Shown one piece after another: positions 1 to 6,716 of a DNA stretch of 11,677 nt (its first letter is position 1; each line of letters begins with the position of its first letter). Source of the stretch: JBLIOB01 sp047639575 (lineage in GTDB: Bacteria > Bacteroidota > Bacteroidia > Flavobacteriales_D > Parvicellaceae). A program made the translations under genes and the position numbers. The stretch spans positions 1 to 11,677 of the forward strand of contig JBLIOB010000119.1 in the NCBI GenBank assembly GCA_047639575.1, given 5' to 3'. The notes beneath the pieces are model-generated. The model had not been told where the DNA came from. It saw nothing but the letters and a program-made list of their open reading frames with translations, and made no database searches.

Positions 1-477
1 GGGAAGATTCTAGATCGAACAAGAGAATTGGTAGTAGAACAGTTTGCCAGAGGGGATGATGAAGTACGAGATGGGATGGATATCGCACTTTGTAAATTCA
101 ATACGCAGACAAATGAGATCTTTTTTGCTGGGGCCAACAATGCAGCATGGATCGTGAAAAAAGGGAGTGATGAAGTTGAAGAGACAAAAGGAGACAAACA
201 ACCGATTGGCAGGTATGATATAAATAAGCCTTTTAATACGCATCAACTGAACCTAGAAAAAGGCGACACACTTTATTTTAGTTCTGATGGATATCCTGAC
301 CAATTTGGTGGAGACAAAGGCAAAAAGATGAAAACGACCAACATGAAAAAATTATTGGTTTCGTTAAACAAACTAACACTCAACGATCAAAAAGCTGCAC
401 TTCAACAAGAGTTCGATATTTGGAAAGGGGAATTGGAACAAATCGATGATGTATGCGTCATCGGCTTCAAGTTATAA
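1..477 (+). CDS. SpoIIE/PP2C-type serine phosphatase, C-terminal part (5' end outside window)
   Basis: The frame is open from base 1 to the TAA at 475-477, giving 158 residues of a longer protein; an internal TTG at 28 is not a credible start. It is the C-terminal half of a SpoIIE-like PP2C phosphatase domain. Visible landmarks are DGMDIALC (24-31), the AGANNAAW core (43-50), KQPIG (66-70), SSDGYPDQFGGDKGKK (94-109, with the metal-binding Asp of the DG motif) and the terminal IDDVCVIGF (148-156, with the acidic pair typical of PP2C metal sites). It aligns along its whole length with the C-terminus of the phosphatase gene at 10340-11677, so the missing part probably holds TPRs, a transmembrane helix and the first half of the phosphatase domain. 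Such proteins usually dephosphorylate phosphoserine/threonine regulators such as anti-sigma antagonists; the substrate here is unknown. Confidence 0.9.
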   Translation, partial: GKILDRTRELVVEQFARGDDEVRDGMDIALCKFNTQTNEIFFAGANNAAWIVKKGSDEVEETKGDKQPIGRYDINKPFNTHQLNLEKGDTLYFSSDGYPDQFGGDKGKKMKTTNMKKLLVSLNKLTLNDQKAALQQEFDIWKGELEQIDDVCVIGFKL

Positions 478-485
478 GGATCTAC

Positions 486-869
486 TTACTTTGTTTTAGA
501 AGGAATTTCTAACGCAAATTTGCAACCATCTATTCCAGTTTTCACTTGTTCGTTTCCTGGCTTTAATTTTTCACAAGTTTGAAAATATGGTAATGCATAT
601 TTGAACAACTCCAGTGTTTTAGGCTGGATTTTTTTAGTCTCTTCTTCATTTGCTTCAGGCTTCACACTCATCAATTGTTCAATAGCCAGATTGTAATAAC
701 GTGCACCTTTCGCATAATTTTGCTTGAATTCTGCAGATTGAGAATCATCATTTTTCAATTCAGCAATTGCCAGAACTTGAGATTTTTTACCGTCTTGAGA
801 AAACGAATTAGTTGGTGCGAAAATCAGTGTTGCGAGTGCTAAGGAACTGTATAAAAAGAGGTTTTTCAT
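486..869 (-). CDS. small exported TPR-like protein of unknown function
   Basis: This 127-residue protein starts at the ATG whose complement is at 867-869; the frame extends two codons further to a TTG, but the ATG places the signal sequence best. Residues 1-24 form a signal peptide: Lys near the start, a hydrophobic stretch (about 3-18) and a likely cleavage after SFS before Gln25. The mature part is charged and helical. Its segments around KGARYYNLAIEQLM and FKYALPYFQTCEKLKPGN look like one or two TPR-type helical hairpins. No catalytic motif is visible, so it is probably a periplasmic or outer-membrane-facing helical repeat protein. It is convergent with the upstream phosphatase gene, with only 8 bases between the two stop codons, and divergent from the 1078-10048 run. 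The ORF is confident; the function is unknown. Confidence 0.75.
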   Translation of the reverse strand: MKNLFLYSSLALATLIFAPTNSFSQDGKKSQVLAIAELKNDDSQSAEFKQNYAKGARYYNLAIEQLMSVKPEANEEETKKIQPKTLELFKYALPYFQTCEKLKPGNEQVKTGIDGCKFALEIPSKTK

Positions 870-1077
870 ATTCAAGTAAATTATTTATTGTCCAAAAGAT
901 ACGCTAAAAATAACCGAGTTAGTCTAATTATTAGGATGGGAAGAAGGAATTTACTGACCAATTAATCAGGTTTAAAGTAGAATTGAGAATACAATTATGA
1001 GCTTCTTATATGTTGCAGTTAATTGGATGATTGGATATTTTCACCATTATAATTAATCCTAAAATAATTCAAATAGA
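870..1077. other. divergent intergenic spacer with promoter candidates
   Basis: This A/T-rich spacer separates the leftward TPR-like gene from the rightward twelve-gene run, so it must hold the promoter for each unless transcription enters from outside. For the leftward gene, the reverse strand at 893-901 reads TATCTTTTG, close to the Bacteroidota -7 element TAnnTTTG, about 24 bases before the start, but no good -33 TTG is seen. The rightward candidate is listed separately. No RNA gene, riboswitch-like fold or terminator stands out. A short AATTG/CAATT inverted repeat at 981-996 is too weak to interpret. Confidence 0.5.
1013..1043 (+). promoter_or_regulatory. possible Bacteroidota-type promoter for the 1078-10048 gene run
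   Basis: A TTG at 1013-1015 is followed after 20 bases by TATTTTCA at 1036-1043. This resembles the Flavobacterium consensus (TTG at -33, TAnnTTTG at -7), with two mismatches in the -7 element. Transcription would start near 1050, leaving a leader of about 28 bases before the ATG at 1078. In A/T-rich DNA such matches occur by chance, so this is only a candidate; its placement just ahead of the first gene of a long codirectional run is the main support. Confidence 0.3.
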
Positions 1078-1890
1078 ATGAAAATTAATTTAATAGCTCC
1101 TCTTGGATTTGCTGCCGTTGCTGGAATCGCAGTCATTTCTATGACGATATTAATGTCTAATAAGGGTGGAGCTCCTGACGGCCGAAGTTCTTCTATTGGA
1201 GATTCTGGAAGTACTTGTACTACTTGTCATGGTGGATCGGCATTAACAATGGCGGGGCTTATCACAACAGACATTCCAGGGACCGGTTATGTGCCGAATG
1301 AAACCTACAATATTACGGTAAGCGGAGACGATGGTAGAACAAGATATGGGTTTGAGATGTCTGCAGAAAACAGCGTTGGTACAAAAGTAGGCACATTTAC
1401 AAATACACCTATTGTTGGAATTTTACCTTCTAAAAATGTAACTCATAACAGCAGTTCAATTGATTTTGGTGGAACTGTCGGCAGTTGGATAGTGCCATGG
1501 ACAGCGCCTGGCCCTGGAGTTGGGAGCATAACTTTCTCTTCAAGCTTTCTAGCCGCGGATGGTAATGGCGGTACTTCTGGAAGTGGTGATCAAGTTTTTA
1601 AAGGAAATACTACCGTAACGGAAGGGATTGCATCTTCGATTCCTGATCAGAGTTTAGCGACATTAAAAATTTACCCAAATCCAACGGTTGATGAGATTCA
1701 AATTGATCTTTCCGAAAACATTAGCTCAATCAAAATATTTGACATTTCAGGTAAAATTTGGAAATTAATAGGAGGATTAAATCAAGAAAAAGTTAAATTA
1801 AGCCTCGCAAACCTACCATCAGGATTTTATCTTGTTGAAATTACCGCGACTAATGGAACTATTCAAACTAAGAAAATCAGCAAAGTATAG
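1078..1890 (+). CDS. T9SS-secreted choice-of-anchor V domain protein with a c-type haem motif
   Basis: The product has 270 residues. An N-terminal hydrophobic segment (about 4-26) serves as signal peptide. Then comes a Gly-rich stretch (GGAPDGRSSS, 30-39) and a single CxxCH haem c motif, CTTCHGG (47-53). The following beta-rich region (about 60-180) contains VTHNSS (121-126), WTAPGPGVGSITF (141-153) and GSGDQVF (168-174), the pattern of the choice-of-anchor V/Reelin-like domain of Bacteroidota; His123 is a plausible distal haem ligand. Residues 196-270 form a T9SS type A sorting domain, with IYPNP (198-202), the KIFDISGK block (219-226), LPSGFYLVEI (246-255) and a basic end. The protein should therefore cross the outer membrane by type IX secretion and be attached to the surface or released. 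It is first in the run, and the next gene starts inside its 3' end. The exact redox role is not known. Confidence 0.85.
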   Translation: MKINLIAPLGFAAVAGIAVISMTILMSNKGGAPDGRSSSIGDSGSTCTTCHGGSALTMAGLITTDIPGTGYVPNETYNITVSGDDGRTRYGFEMSAENSVGTKVGTFTNTPIVGILPSKNVTHNSSSIDFGGTVGSWIVPWTAPGPGVGSITFSSSFLAADGNGGTSGSGDQVFKGNTTVTEGIASSIPDQSLATLKIYPNPTVDEIQIDLSENISSIKIFDISGKIWKLIGGLNQEKVKLSLANLPSGFYLVEITATNGTIQTKKISKV

Positions 1891-2257
1891 AGGAGTAATA
1901 AGTTTACTGATAATAGCCTTTGTGCTAACGTTGTCTTCTTGTACAGCAGATAAAACGATACCAATTGAAATAGTAGAAACAGGAATTTGCGATACGCTAA
2001 CGCCTTCTTTTTCTGCAGATGTATTACCAGTTATTCAGACAAGCTGTGCGTTTGGTGGATGTCATGATTCAGGAACCTCAAGCGGAGGATACGTATGGGA
2101 AACTCATGCACAAATTACAGGAAGTATAAGTGCACTTTGGCCAGCAATAAATCACGATGGAGGGTTTTCTCCAATGCCGAAATTTGCAGCTAAATTGTCA
2201 GATTCTACAATACAGGTGATTTCTTGTTGGATAGACCAAGGTAAATTGGATAATTAA
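1853..2257 (+). CDS. cytochrome c-like lipoprotein with CX4CH haem motif
   Basis: The ATG at 1853 gives 134 residues and overlaps the upstream gene by 38 bases; an in-frame TTG at 1832 would add seven residues but is less likely. A basic N-region with several Lys/Arg precedes a hydrophobic core and a lipobox LSSC, with lipidated Cys30. The mature part carries SFSADVLPVIQTSC followed by CAFGGCH (65-71), a CX4CH variant of the haem c site found in Bacteroidota and Planctomycetes 'cytochrome c domain' proteins. SPMPKF (Met108) could supply the distal ligand, and the terminal IQVISCWIDQG helix is typical of that family. It is probably an outer-membrane or periplasm-facing monohaem lipoprotein. 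The gene is one base from the diheme cytochrome gene, which supports a shared electron-transfer role. Haem attachment is inferred, not shown. Confidence 0.8.
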   Translation: MELFKLRKSAKYRGVISLLIIAFVLTLSSCTADKTIPIEIVETGICDTLTPSFSADVLPVIQTSCAFGGCHDSGTSSGGYVWETHAQITGSISALWPAINHDGGFSPMPKFAAKLSDSTIQVISCWIDQGKLDN

Positions 2258-2258
2258 G

Positions 2259-3284
2259 ATGAAAAAGTTTGCAGTAATCATTTTAGTTGGTCTTGGCATC
2301 GTGCTAGTTTCATTTTCGATGACGTGGAACTCCAATAAAATTGAAATTTCAAAATCAGATCGGGTTGATGCTACATTAGTCTTGCTGGGAGACACTAAGC
2401 CATTACATTATATCGATAAGCTAGATACTAGTAAGATTAGAATGGGCCGGGAGCTGGTTTTAAGCGGCAGAACGGTCGGTCCAGATGGTAATAAAACTAA
2501 GTTTCAATCCAACTATTTCGTTTGTACTGATTGTCATAATGTGGTACAAGAGGATCCTAATTTAAAAAAGCCAAATCCGGATGATCGATTGGCTTATGCC
2601 ATTGCTAATAAAATACCATTCCTGCAAGGAACGACTTTACACGGTGTGGTGAACAGGCAACATTGGTACAATGATGATTACGCTAAGAAGTATGGAGCTT
2701 TGGTAGCACCAACTAGAGACACTTTGGTTAATGCGGTGCAACTTTGCGCTACAACTTGCTCTCAGGGTAGAGAGTTTACCGATTGGGAGTTAGAAGCTGT
2801 AATGCATTATCTGACCGATATTGGATATAAGATGTCTGATCTAGACGTTAATGATCAAGAGCTGAAAGCAACTGGAGAAGTTGTTGGAAGAGATGATGCT
2901 TCTGATGGAATAGATATGCTGAAAACGAAATACGCGGCTATTTCTCATGCTACTTTTTTAGATCCTATGTCCACGGAAGTTCGAAAGTTAGGGAGTGAAG
3001 GAAACGTTGAGAATGGTAAACTAATTTATGATAATAGTTGTCTTCATTGTCATATGGATGGTGGTGTAACGAATTTCATTCTCGCTGACGAAAAGCCGGA
3101 TTACCAGTATTTAAAGAATAGCATGGCAGGAAACACCCATGGATCAATTTATTATATAGCTCGAAAAGGGACGTACGCATTAAATGGATATCATCCGTAT
3201 ATGCCAAATTATACACTCGAAAGAATGAGCCACCAGCAATTGGAGGATCTAGCTGCTTTCATTAATCAAATGGCTAAAAAATGA
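2259..3284 (+). CDS. diheme c-type cytochrome, periplasmic
   Basis: The product has 341 residues. Residues 1-21 form a hydrophobic signal or membrane anchor. Two canonical haem c sites are present, CTDCH (89-93) and CLHCH (261-265), each starting a cytochrome c domain. Met315 in YMPNY, or Met323 shortly after, is a likely distal ligand of the second haem, and the closing helix LEDLAAFINQM is typical of class I cytochromes. Between the domains lies LCATTCSQGR (162-171), a C-x3-C pair followed by an aromatic/acidic helix (DWELEAVMHYL); it lacks the His of a haem site and may give a thiolate ligand or a disulfide. No catalytic family such as cytochrome c peroxidase or SoxA can be assigned securely. 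The gene begins one base after the lipoprotein gene and its stop overlaps the barrel gene start by four bases, so translation is probably coupled. Confidence 0.88.
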   Translation: MKKFAVIILVGLGIVLVSFSMTWNSNKIEISKSDRVDATLVLLGDTKPLHYIDKLDTSKIRMGRELVLSGRTVGPDGNKTKFQSNYFVCTDCHNVVQEDPNLKKPNPDDRLAYAIANKIPFLQGTTLHGVVNRQHWYNDDYAKKYGALVAPTRDTLVNAVQLCATTCSQGREFTDWELEAVMHYLTDIGYKMSDLDVNDQELKATGEVVGRDDASDGIDMLKTKYAAISHATFLDPMSTEVRKLGSEGNVENGKLIYDNSCLHCHMDGGVTNFILADEKPDYQYLKNSMAGNTHGSIYYIARKGTYALNGYHPYMPNYTLERMSHQQLEDLAAFINQMAKK

Positions 3285-4150
3285 AGAAACTTATATTATC
3301 AATTTTACTCTTAGCGGTTGCAAGTACTGCGTATGTGCAAGATAAAGTGTATCGAACTTTTAATGATACCAGAGTAATTAGTGGCCATAGTCTTGAAACA
3401 TTGGAAAAAGGAAAGATGGACATTAGAATTAGCCATCGTTTTGGAGATTTAGTTGGAGATTTTGGCGGCATTCAGACCTTTTATGGTTTAGAAGATATTG
3501 CCGATGTTAGAATTGCCTGCGAATATGGAGTTTCTGATAACTTTTCTATTGGTCTTGGAAGGAGTAAAGGATCTGGACCATATAGACAAGTCGTTGACGG
3601 GTACATGAAGTATAAAATTTTATCTCAAAAGTCTGATAATAGTATGCCGTTTACGTTAACAGCAGTTGCTTCAACCAGTGCAGCTACGAGCAAGGCAAGT
3701 ACCGATCTTACGTCACCAACTTCTTATCAAGTTCTTGCGCATAGATTCGCTTATACAACAAGCTTGATTATTGGTAGAAAGTTTAGTGATAGATTATCAA
3801 TGCAATTAAGTCCAACATACGTGCATAGAAACTATGTTGTTTTTGACGATCAAAACGGAATGATTGCTATTGGTGCGGCTGCAAGACTTAAATTGAGTAA
3901 GGTAGTAGGCCTAATTGCAGAATATCATTATTTACTACCGTATAATAGAACTACAAGTTCTGGTACTTATTTTAATCCAATAGGATTAGGTGTTGAGTTT
4001 GATACAGGTGGGCACGTTTTTCAAGTGAACCTTACTAACTCAAAAGGGCTTTTAGCCACAGAGTTTCTACCTTCAACGTCTTCTGATATTTTGGAAGGTC
4101 AGTTCAGACTTGGATTTACGATCTCTAGAGGGTTTAAATTAAGAAGATAA
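3281..4150 (+). CDS. DUF5777 family outer-membrane beta-barrel protein
   Basis: The product has 289 residues; its ATG overlaps the cytochrome stop in an ATGA junction. A signal peptide covers about 1-20. The mature start, with RVISGHSLETLEKGKMDIRISHRFGDL, is characteristic of the DUF5777 family of Bacteroidota. The rest alternates polar and hydrophobic residues in amphipathic strands separated by short turns (for example around FSIGLGRS, RFAYTTSLIIGRKF, LSMQLSPTYVHRNYVVF and IAEYHYLLPY), as expected of an outer-membrane barrel of modest size. It does not end in the classic C-terminal aromatic residue. The molecular role of the family is not established. Here it is coupled to three haem-type proteins, so it may be the outer-membrane partner of a redox chain, which is inference from context. 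Confidence 0.82.
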   Translation: MKKLILSILLLAVASTAYVQDKVYRTFNDTRVISGHSLETLEKGKMDIRISHRFGDLVGDFGGIQTFYGLEDIADVRIACEYGVSDNFSIGLGRSKGSGPYRQVVDGYMKYKILSQKSDNSMPFTLTAVASTSAATSKASTDLTSPTSYQVLAHRFAYTTSLIIGRKFSDRLSMQLSPTYVHRNYVVFDDQNGMIAIGAAARLKLSKVVGLIAEYHYLLPYNRTTSSGTYFNPIGLGVEFDTGGHVFQVNLTNSKGLLATEFLPSTSSDILEGQFRLGFTISRGFKLRR

Positions 4151-4160
4151 ATATTTCGGC

Positions 4161-5246
4161 ATGAGAATCCTTCTCATTGAGCCTTTCTACACCGGTTCGC
4201 ATAAGAAATGGTGCGATGGATTTCAAAAATATAGCTCTCATCAAATTGAGCTAGCTACGCTTAGTGGTCGGCATTGGAAATGGAGAATGCATGGAGGAGC
4301 TGTTGAAATAGCTAGATCAATCAATCCGCAAAAAGTTAAATATGACTTGATTGTCGTTTCAGATTTTTTGGATTTAGCTGCATTCAAAGCATTATACTGG
4401 GACACTGATGTGAAGTTTTACGTCTACTTTCATGAAAATCAGATTACGTACCCTTGGAGCAGTTCTGACCAAGATGTAGTATTGAAACGAGACAATCATT
4501 ATGGCTGGATTAATTATACAACTTCATTGGTGGCGGATAGTTGCCTCTTTAACAGTGACTATCATCGGAATTCCTTTATAGACGCACTGCCTGAGTTTCT
4601 AAAGCAATTCCCAGATGGTTATGATTTGGGTTCAGTCGCAGAGATTTCAAGTAAAAGTAGAACCCTATACCTTGGAATGGATTTGGTTGCTAGCGAACCA
4701 ATAAAGAATGAGGTTCCAGTTATACTTTGGAATCACAGGTGGGAATACGATAAAAATCCAGAATCGTTTTTTAATGCATTGAATAAGATTAAAGATTTAG
4801 AGTGGAATTTGATCGTATTAGGGGAATCATTTAGTTCTAGTCCAGATGTTTTTGCTCGGTTTAAGGACCGGTTCCATGAACGAACCATTCAATGGGGATA
4901 TGTAGAAACAATCGATTCATATCGTGAATACCTATCAATGTCTGATGTTTTGTTGGTTACGGCTAATCAAGATTTTTTCGGAGGAAGTGTGGTAGAAGCT
5001 ATGTATGCTGGAGTTCATCCTATCTTACCAAACAGATTGGCATATCCAGAGCATGTAGGCGAAGATTTGATGTACTCAAACTATGCCGATATGCTGCTTA
5101 AATTAACACAAGCGATACAAGAATTTGAAAGTAACCCATGCTTGTCTTCTAGTGTTGAAAAATATAATTGGAAAAACTGTATCTCATTCTACGATTCCAC
5201 GTTAGATTATTTAGTGAACCATAATGGTTCGAAAGTTGTACCTTAA
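4161..5246 (+). CDS. tRNA-queuosine alpha-mannosyltransferase-like glycosyltransferase (GTDC1/QTMAN, DUF3524)
   Basis: The product has 361 residues, with no signal peptide, so it is cytoplasmic. The N-terminus IEPFYTGSHKKW (6-17) and GRHWKWRMH (36-44) are hallmarks of the DUF3524 domain of GTDC1. Also present are YFHENQITYP (89-98), CLFNSDYH (128-135), LWNHRWEYDKNP (189-200), the start of the second GT-B lobe, and the nucleotide-sugar-binding block DFFGGSVVEAMYAG (271-284) followed by PNRLAYPEH (290-298). In animals the family transfers mannose from GDP-mannose to queuosine in the anticodon of tRNA-Asp. Motif order and length match the full enzyme. The bacterial acceptor and sugar donor cannot be read from sequence, and no queuosine-pathway gene lies nearby. 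It starts 10 bases after the barrel gene. Confidence is high for family, moderate for activity. Confidence 0.82.
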   Translation: MRILLIEPFYTGSHKKWCDGFQKYSSHQIELATLSGRHWKWRMHGGAVEIARSINPQKVKYDLIVVSDFLDLAAFKALYWDTDVKFYVYFHENQITYPWSSSDQDVVLKRDNHYGWINYTTSLVADSCLFNSDYHRNSFIDALPEFLKQFPDGYDLGSVAEISSKSRTLYLGMDLVASEPIKNEVPVILWNHRWEYDKNPESFFNALNKIKDLEWNLIVLGESFSSSPDVFARFKDRFHERTIQWGYVETIDSYREYLSMSDVLLVTANQDFFGGSVVEAMYAGVHPILPNRLAYPEHVGEDLMYSNYADMLLKLTQAIQEFESNPCLSSSVEKYNWKNCISFYDSTLDYLVNHNGSKVVP

Positions 5247-5266
5247 AGTAATTAATAAATACTTCT

Positions 5267-6322
5267 ATGTTAAAGATTTCAATATTCCTATTTGCCATGT
5301 TAATATCTTATGGCCTGAGCGCTCAGATTTCCCGTGGAACTGGTAATAATGGTGAAGGAGGAGATCCTAATGGTCCACCTCCGAAAGAGAATAAAGGTCA
5401 AAAAGCATGCGATTGTATTGAAGACTTAGAAAGAGACCCCGGAAATGATTTAACATATCACAGGAAAACTCAGAAGCCTTACTCAGGTCCATGTGTGGCG
5501 TTCCATGATAATGAAAAATTACATAAGAAATTAGTTTATGCCAATGGGAAAGAAGACGGTAAATGCTATTCGTTTTACGAAAATGGACAGCAAGAATATA
5601 TAATAGAATTCTCTGCAGGAATTGATAATGGTAAATGGACTTACTGGAAAGAAGATGGTACAATGGCTTGGGAGAACACGTATGCCATGGGATTGAAAGA
5701 AGGAGAGTGGGTTTGGTATTTTGATGACGAATCTATCTATAAGAAAGAGTCTTACAAAGGTGGATTAAAAGATGGTCAAGTGATTGAAAATTTTGAAACT
5801 GGAATTCTCAAGAAAGAAACTAATTATAAAGCTGGTGAGATGGATGGCAAATATGTCATTTACTACAAAGATGCAACTGTTAAAATGGAGAAAACTTATT
5901 CGGGAGGAAAGCTGGAAGGTGAATCAACCTATTATAGTGCGGAAGGGCAAATGATGTTCCAGAATTACTATAAGAATGGGAACAAATCTGGAGAATGGAC
6001 ATTCTATTATGATGATGGCACCATTATGGATGTAGAGGTTTATAAAGCCGATAAGAGAGATGGGCATTGGAAATCTTTCCATGACGATGGCAAAACGAAG
6101 TTAGAGGTGTTTTATTCAAATGGTGCGGCTTATAAAACTATCGAGTACGATAGATTTGGAAATCCGATTGAAATTGAGACTGGTGAAGCCCCAGATGAAG
6201 ACCCAAAGAAAGCAGCTAAAAATGCTAAGGCAGAGGAGAAAAAGAAAAAGAAAGAGGCAAAGAAAGAGGCAAAGCGAAAGAAAAAAGAAGAAAAGAAAAA
6301 GAACAAAAAGAAGAAAGAATAA
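5267..6322 (+). CDS. exported MORN-repeat (YwqK-like) protein with lysine-rich tail
   Basis: The product has 351 residues. Residues 1-19 form a signal peptide with likely cleavage at SA/Q20. A Gly/Pro/Asn-rich linker (22-44) and a CDC pair (48-50) follow. From about 72 to 295 there are roughly nine tandem repeats of 23-24 residues, each reading like Tyr-x-x-Gly-x-x-(D/E)-Gly-x-Trp/Tyr followed by Y-x-x-D/N-G; this is the MORN_2 variant seen in YwqK-type proteins. Residues 313-351 are almost wholly Lys, Glu, Ala and Arg, with long Lys runs, and are encoded by a near-pure purine tract. MORN_2 proteins are common in Bacteroidota envelopes, but their ligands are mostly unknown. The TAA stop overlaps the next ATG (TAATG), suggesting coupled translation. 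Confidence 0.82.
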   Translation: MLKISIFLFAMLISYGLSAQISRGTGNNGEGGDPNGPPPKENKGQKACDCIEDLERDPGNDLTYHRKTQKPYSGPCVAFHDNEKLHKKLVYANGKEDGKCYSFYENGQQEYIIEFSAGIDNGKWTYWKEDGTMAWENTYAMGLKEGEWVWYFDDESIYKKESYKGGLKDGQVIENFETGILKKETNYKAGEMDGKYVIYYKDATVKMEKTYSGGKLEGESTYYSAEGQMMFQNYYKNGNKSGEWTFYYDDGTIMDVEVYKADKRDGHWKSFHDDGKTKLEVFYSNGAAYKTIEYDRFGNPIEIETGEAPDEDPKKAAKNAKAEEKKKKKEAKKEAKRKKKEEKKKNKKKKE

Positions 6323-6681
6323 TGTCCTTAGTTTTAGTGATTGGAGCCTCAGAAAAGGTAGGGCGATATAGTAACCAGGCGATCAGATTGCTGCTTAGTA
6401 AAGGTCATAAAGTGTTTGCTTTAGCTAAGCGGGAAGGTGTTGTTGAAGGTGTAACGATAGATGTTGGACAACCAGATTATTCTGATATAGACACGGTAAC
6501 ACTTTATATCGGTCCAAAACATCAGCCAGAATATTATCAGTACATATTAAATTTAAAGCCTAGGCGGGTTATTTTTAATCCAGGCACTGAAAATCCCGAG
6601 TTTGTAGATTTGTTAAATGAATCAGGAGTGGAAAATGAAGAAGCTTGCACCCTTGTTTTACTGAATTTGGGAGCTTTTTGA
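6322..6681 (+). CDS. CoA-binding domain protein (CoA_binding_2, YccU-like)
   Basis: The product has 119 residues and is a compact Rossmann-type protein without signal peptide. It shows the family pattern clearly: VLVIGASEKVGRYSNQAIRLL (4-24) for the nucleotide-binding loop, GHKVFALAKR (28-37), VTLYIGPKHQPEYY (59-72) and the closing FNPGTENPEF (85-94) and EEACTLVLLNLG (106-117) segments, including the conserved Glu/Asn and Cys. Members resemble the CoA-binding domain of succinyl-CoA synthetase and bind CoA or a related nucleotide; a physiological reaction is not established. Its ATG shares a base with the preceding TAA. It is a cytoplasmic protein amid mostly exported ones, so the neighbourhood does not explain its role. 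Confidence 0.85.
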   Translation: MSLVLVIGASEKVGRYSNQAIRLLLSKGHKVFALAKREGVVEGVTIDVGQPDYSDIDTVTLYIGPKHQPEYYQYILNLKPRRVIFNPGTENPEFVDLLNESGVENEEACTLVLLNLGAF

Positions 6682-6716
6682 ATGTAATAAATCAACTTTT
6701 TTCGCGTTGAGAATAC

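Noticed and set aside
981..996. AATTG/CAATT inverted repeat as an operator
   Set aside because: Five-base A/T-rich arms are expected by chance in this spacer.
1078..4150. MtrCAB-type conduit homology
   Set aside because: No decahaem cytochrome and no large MtrB-size barrel are present; only a functional analogy can be proposed.
5367..5663. 98-codon open frame on the - strand
   Set aside because: It is antisense to the MORN-repeat gene and resembles no family.
6203..6322. Possible frameshift or pseudogene at the lysine-rich end
   Set aside because: The frame is continuous, the Lys/Glu/Ala bias fits only this frame, and the TAATG junction with the next gene is orderly.
6120..6371. 83-codon Arg/Lys-rich + strand frame
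   Set aside because: It is a shifted reading of the purine tract in the MORN protein gene; the main frame continues without break to a stop that overlaps the next gene.
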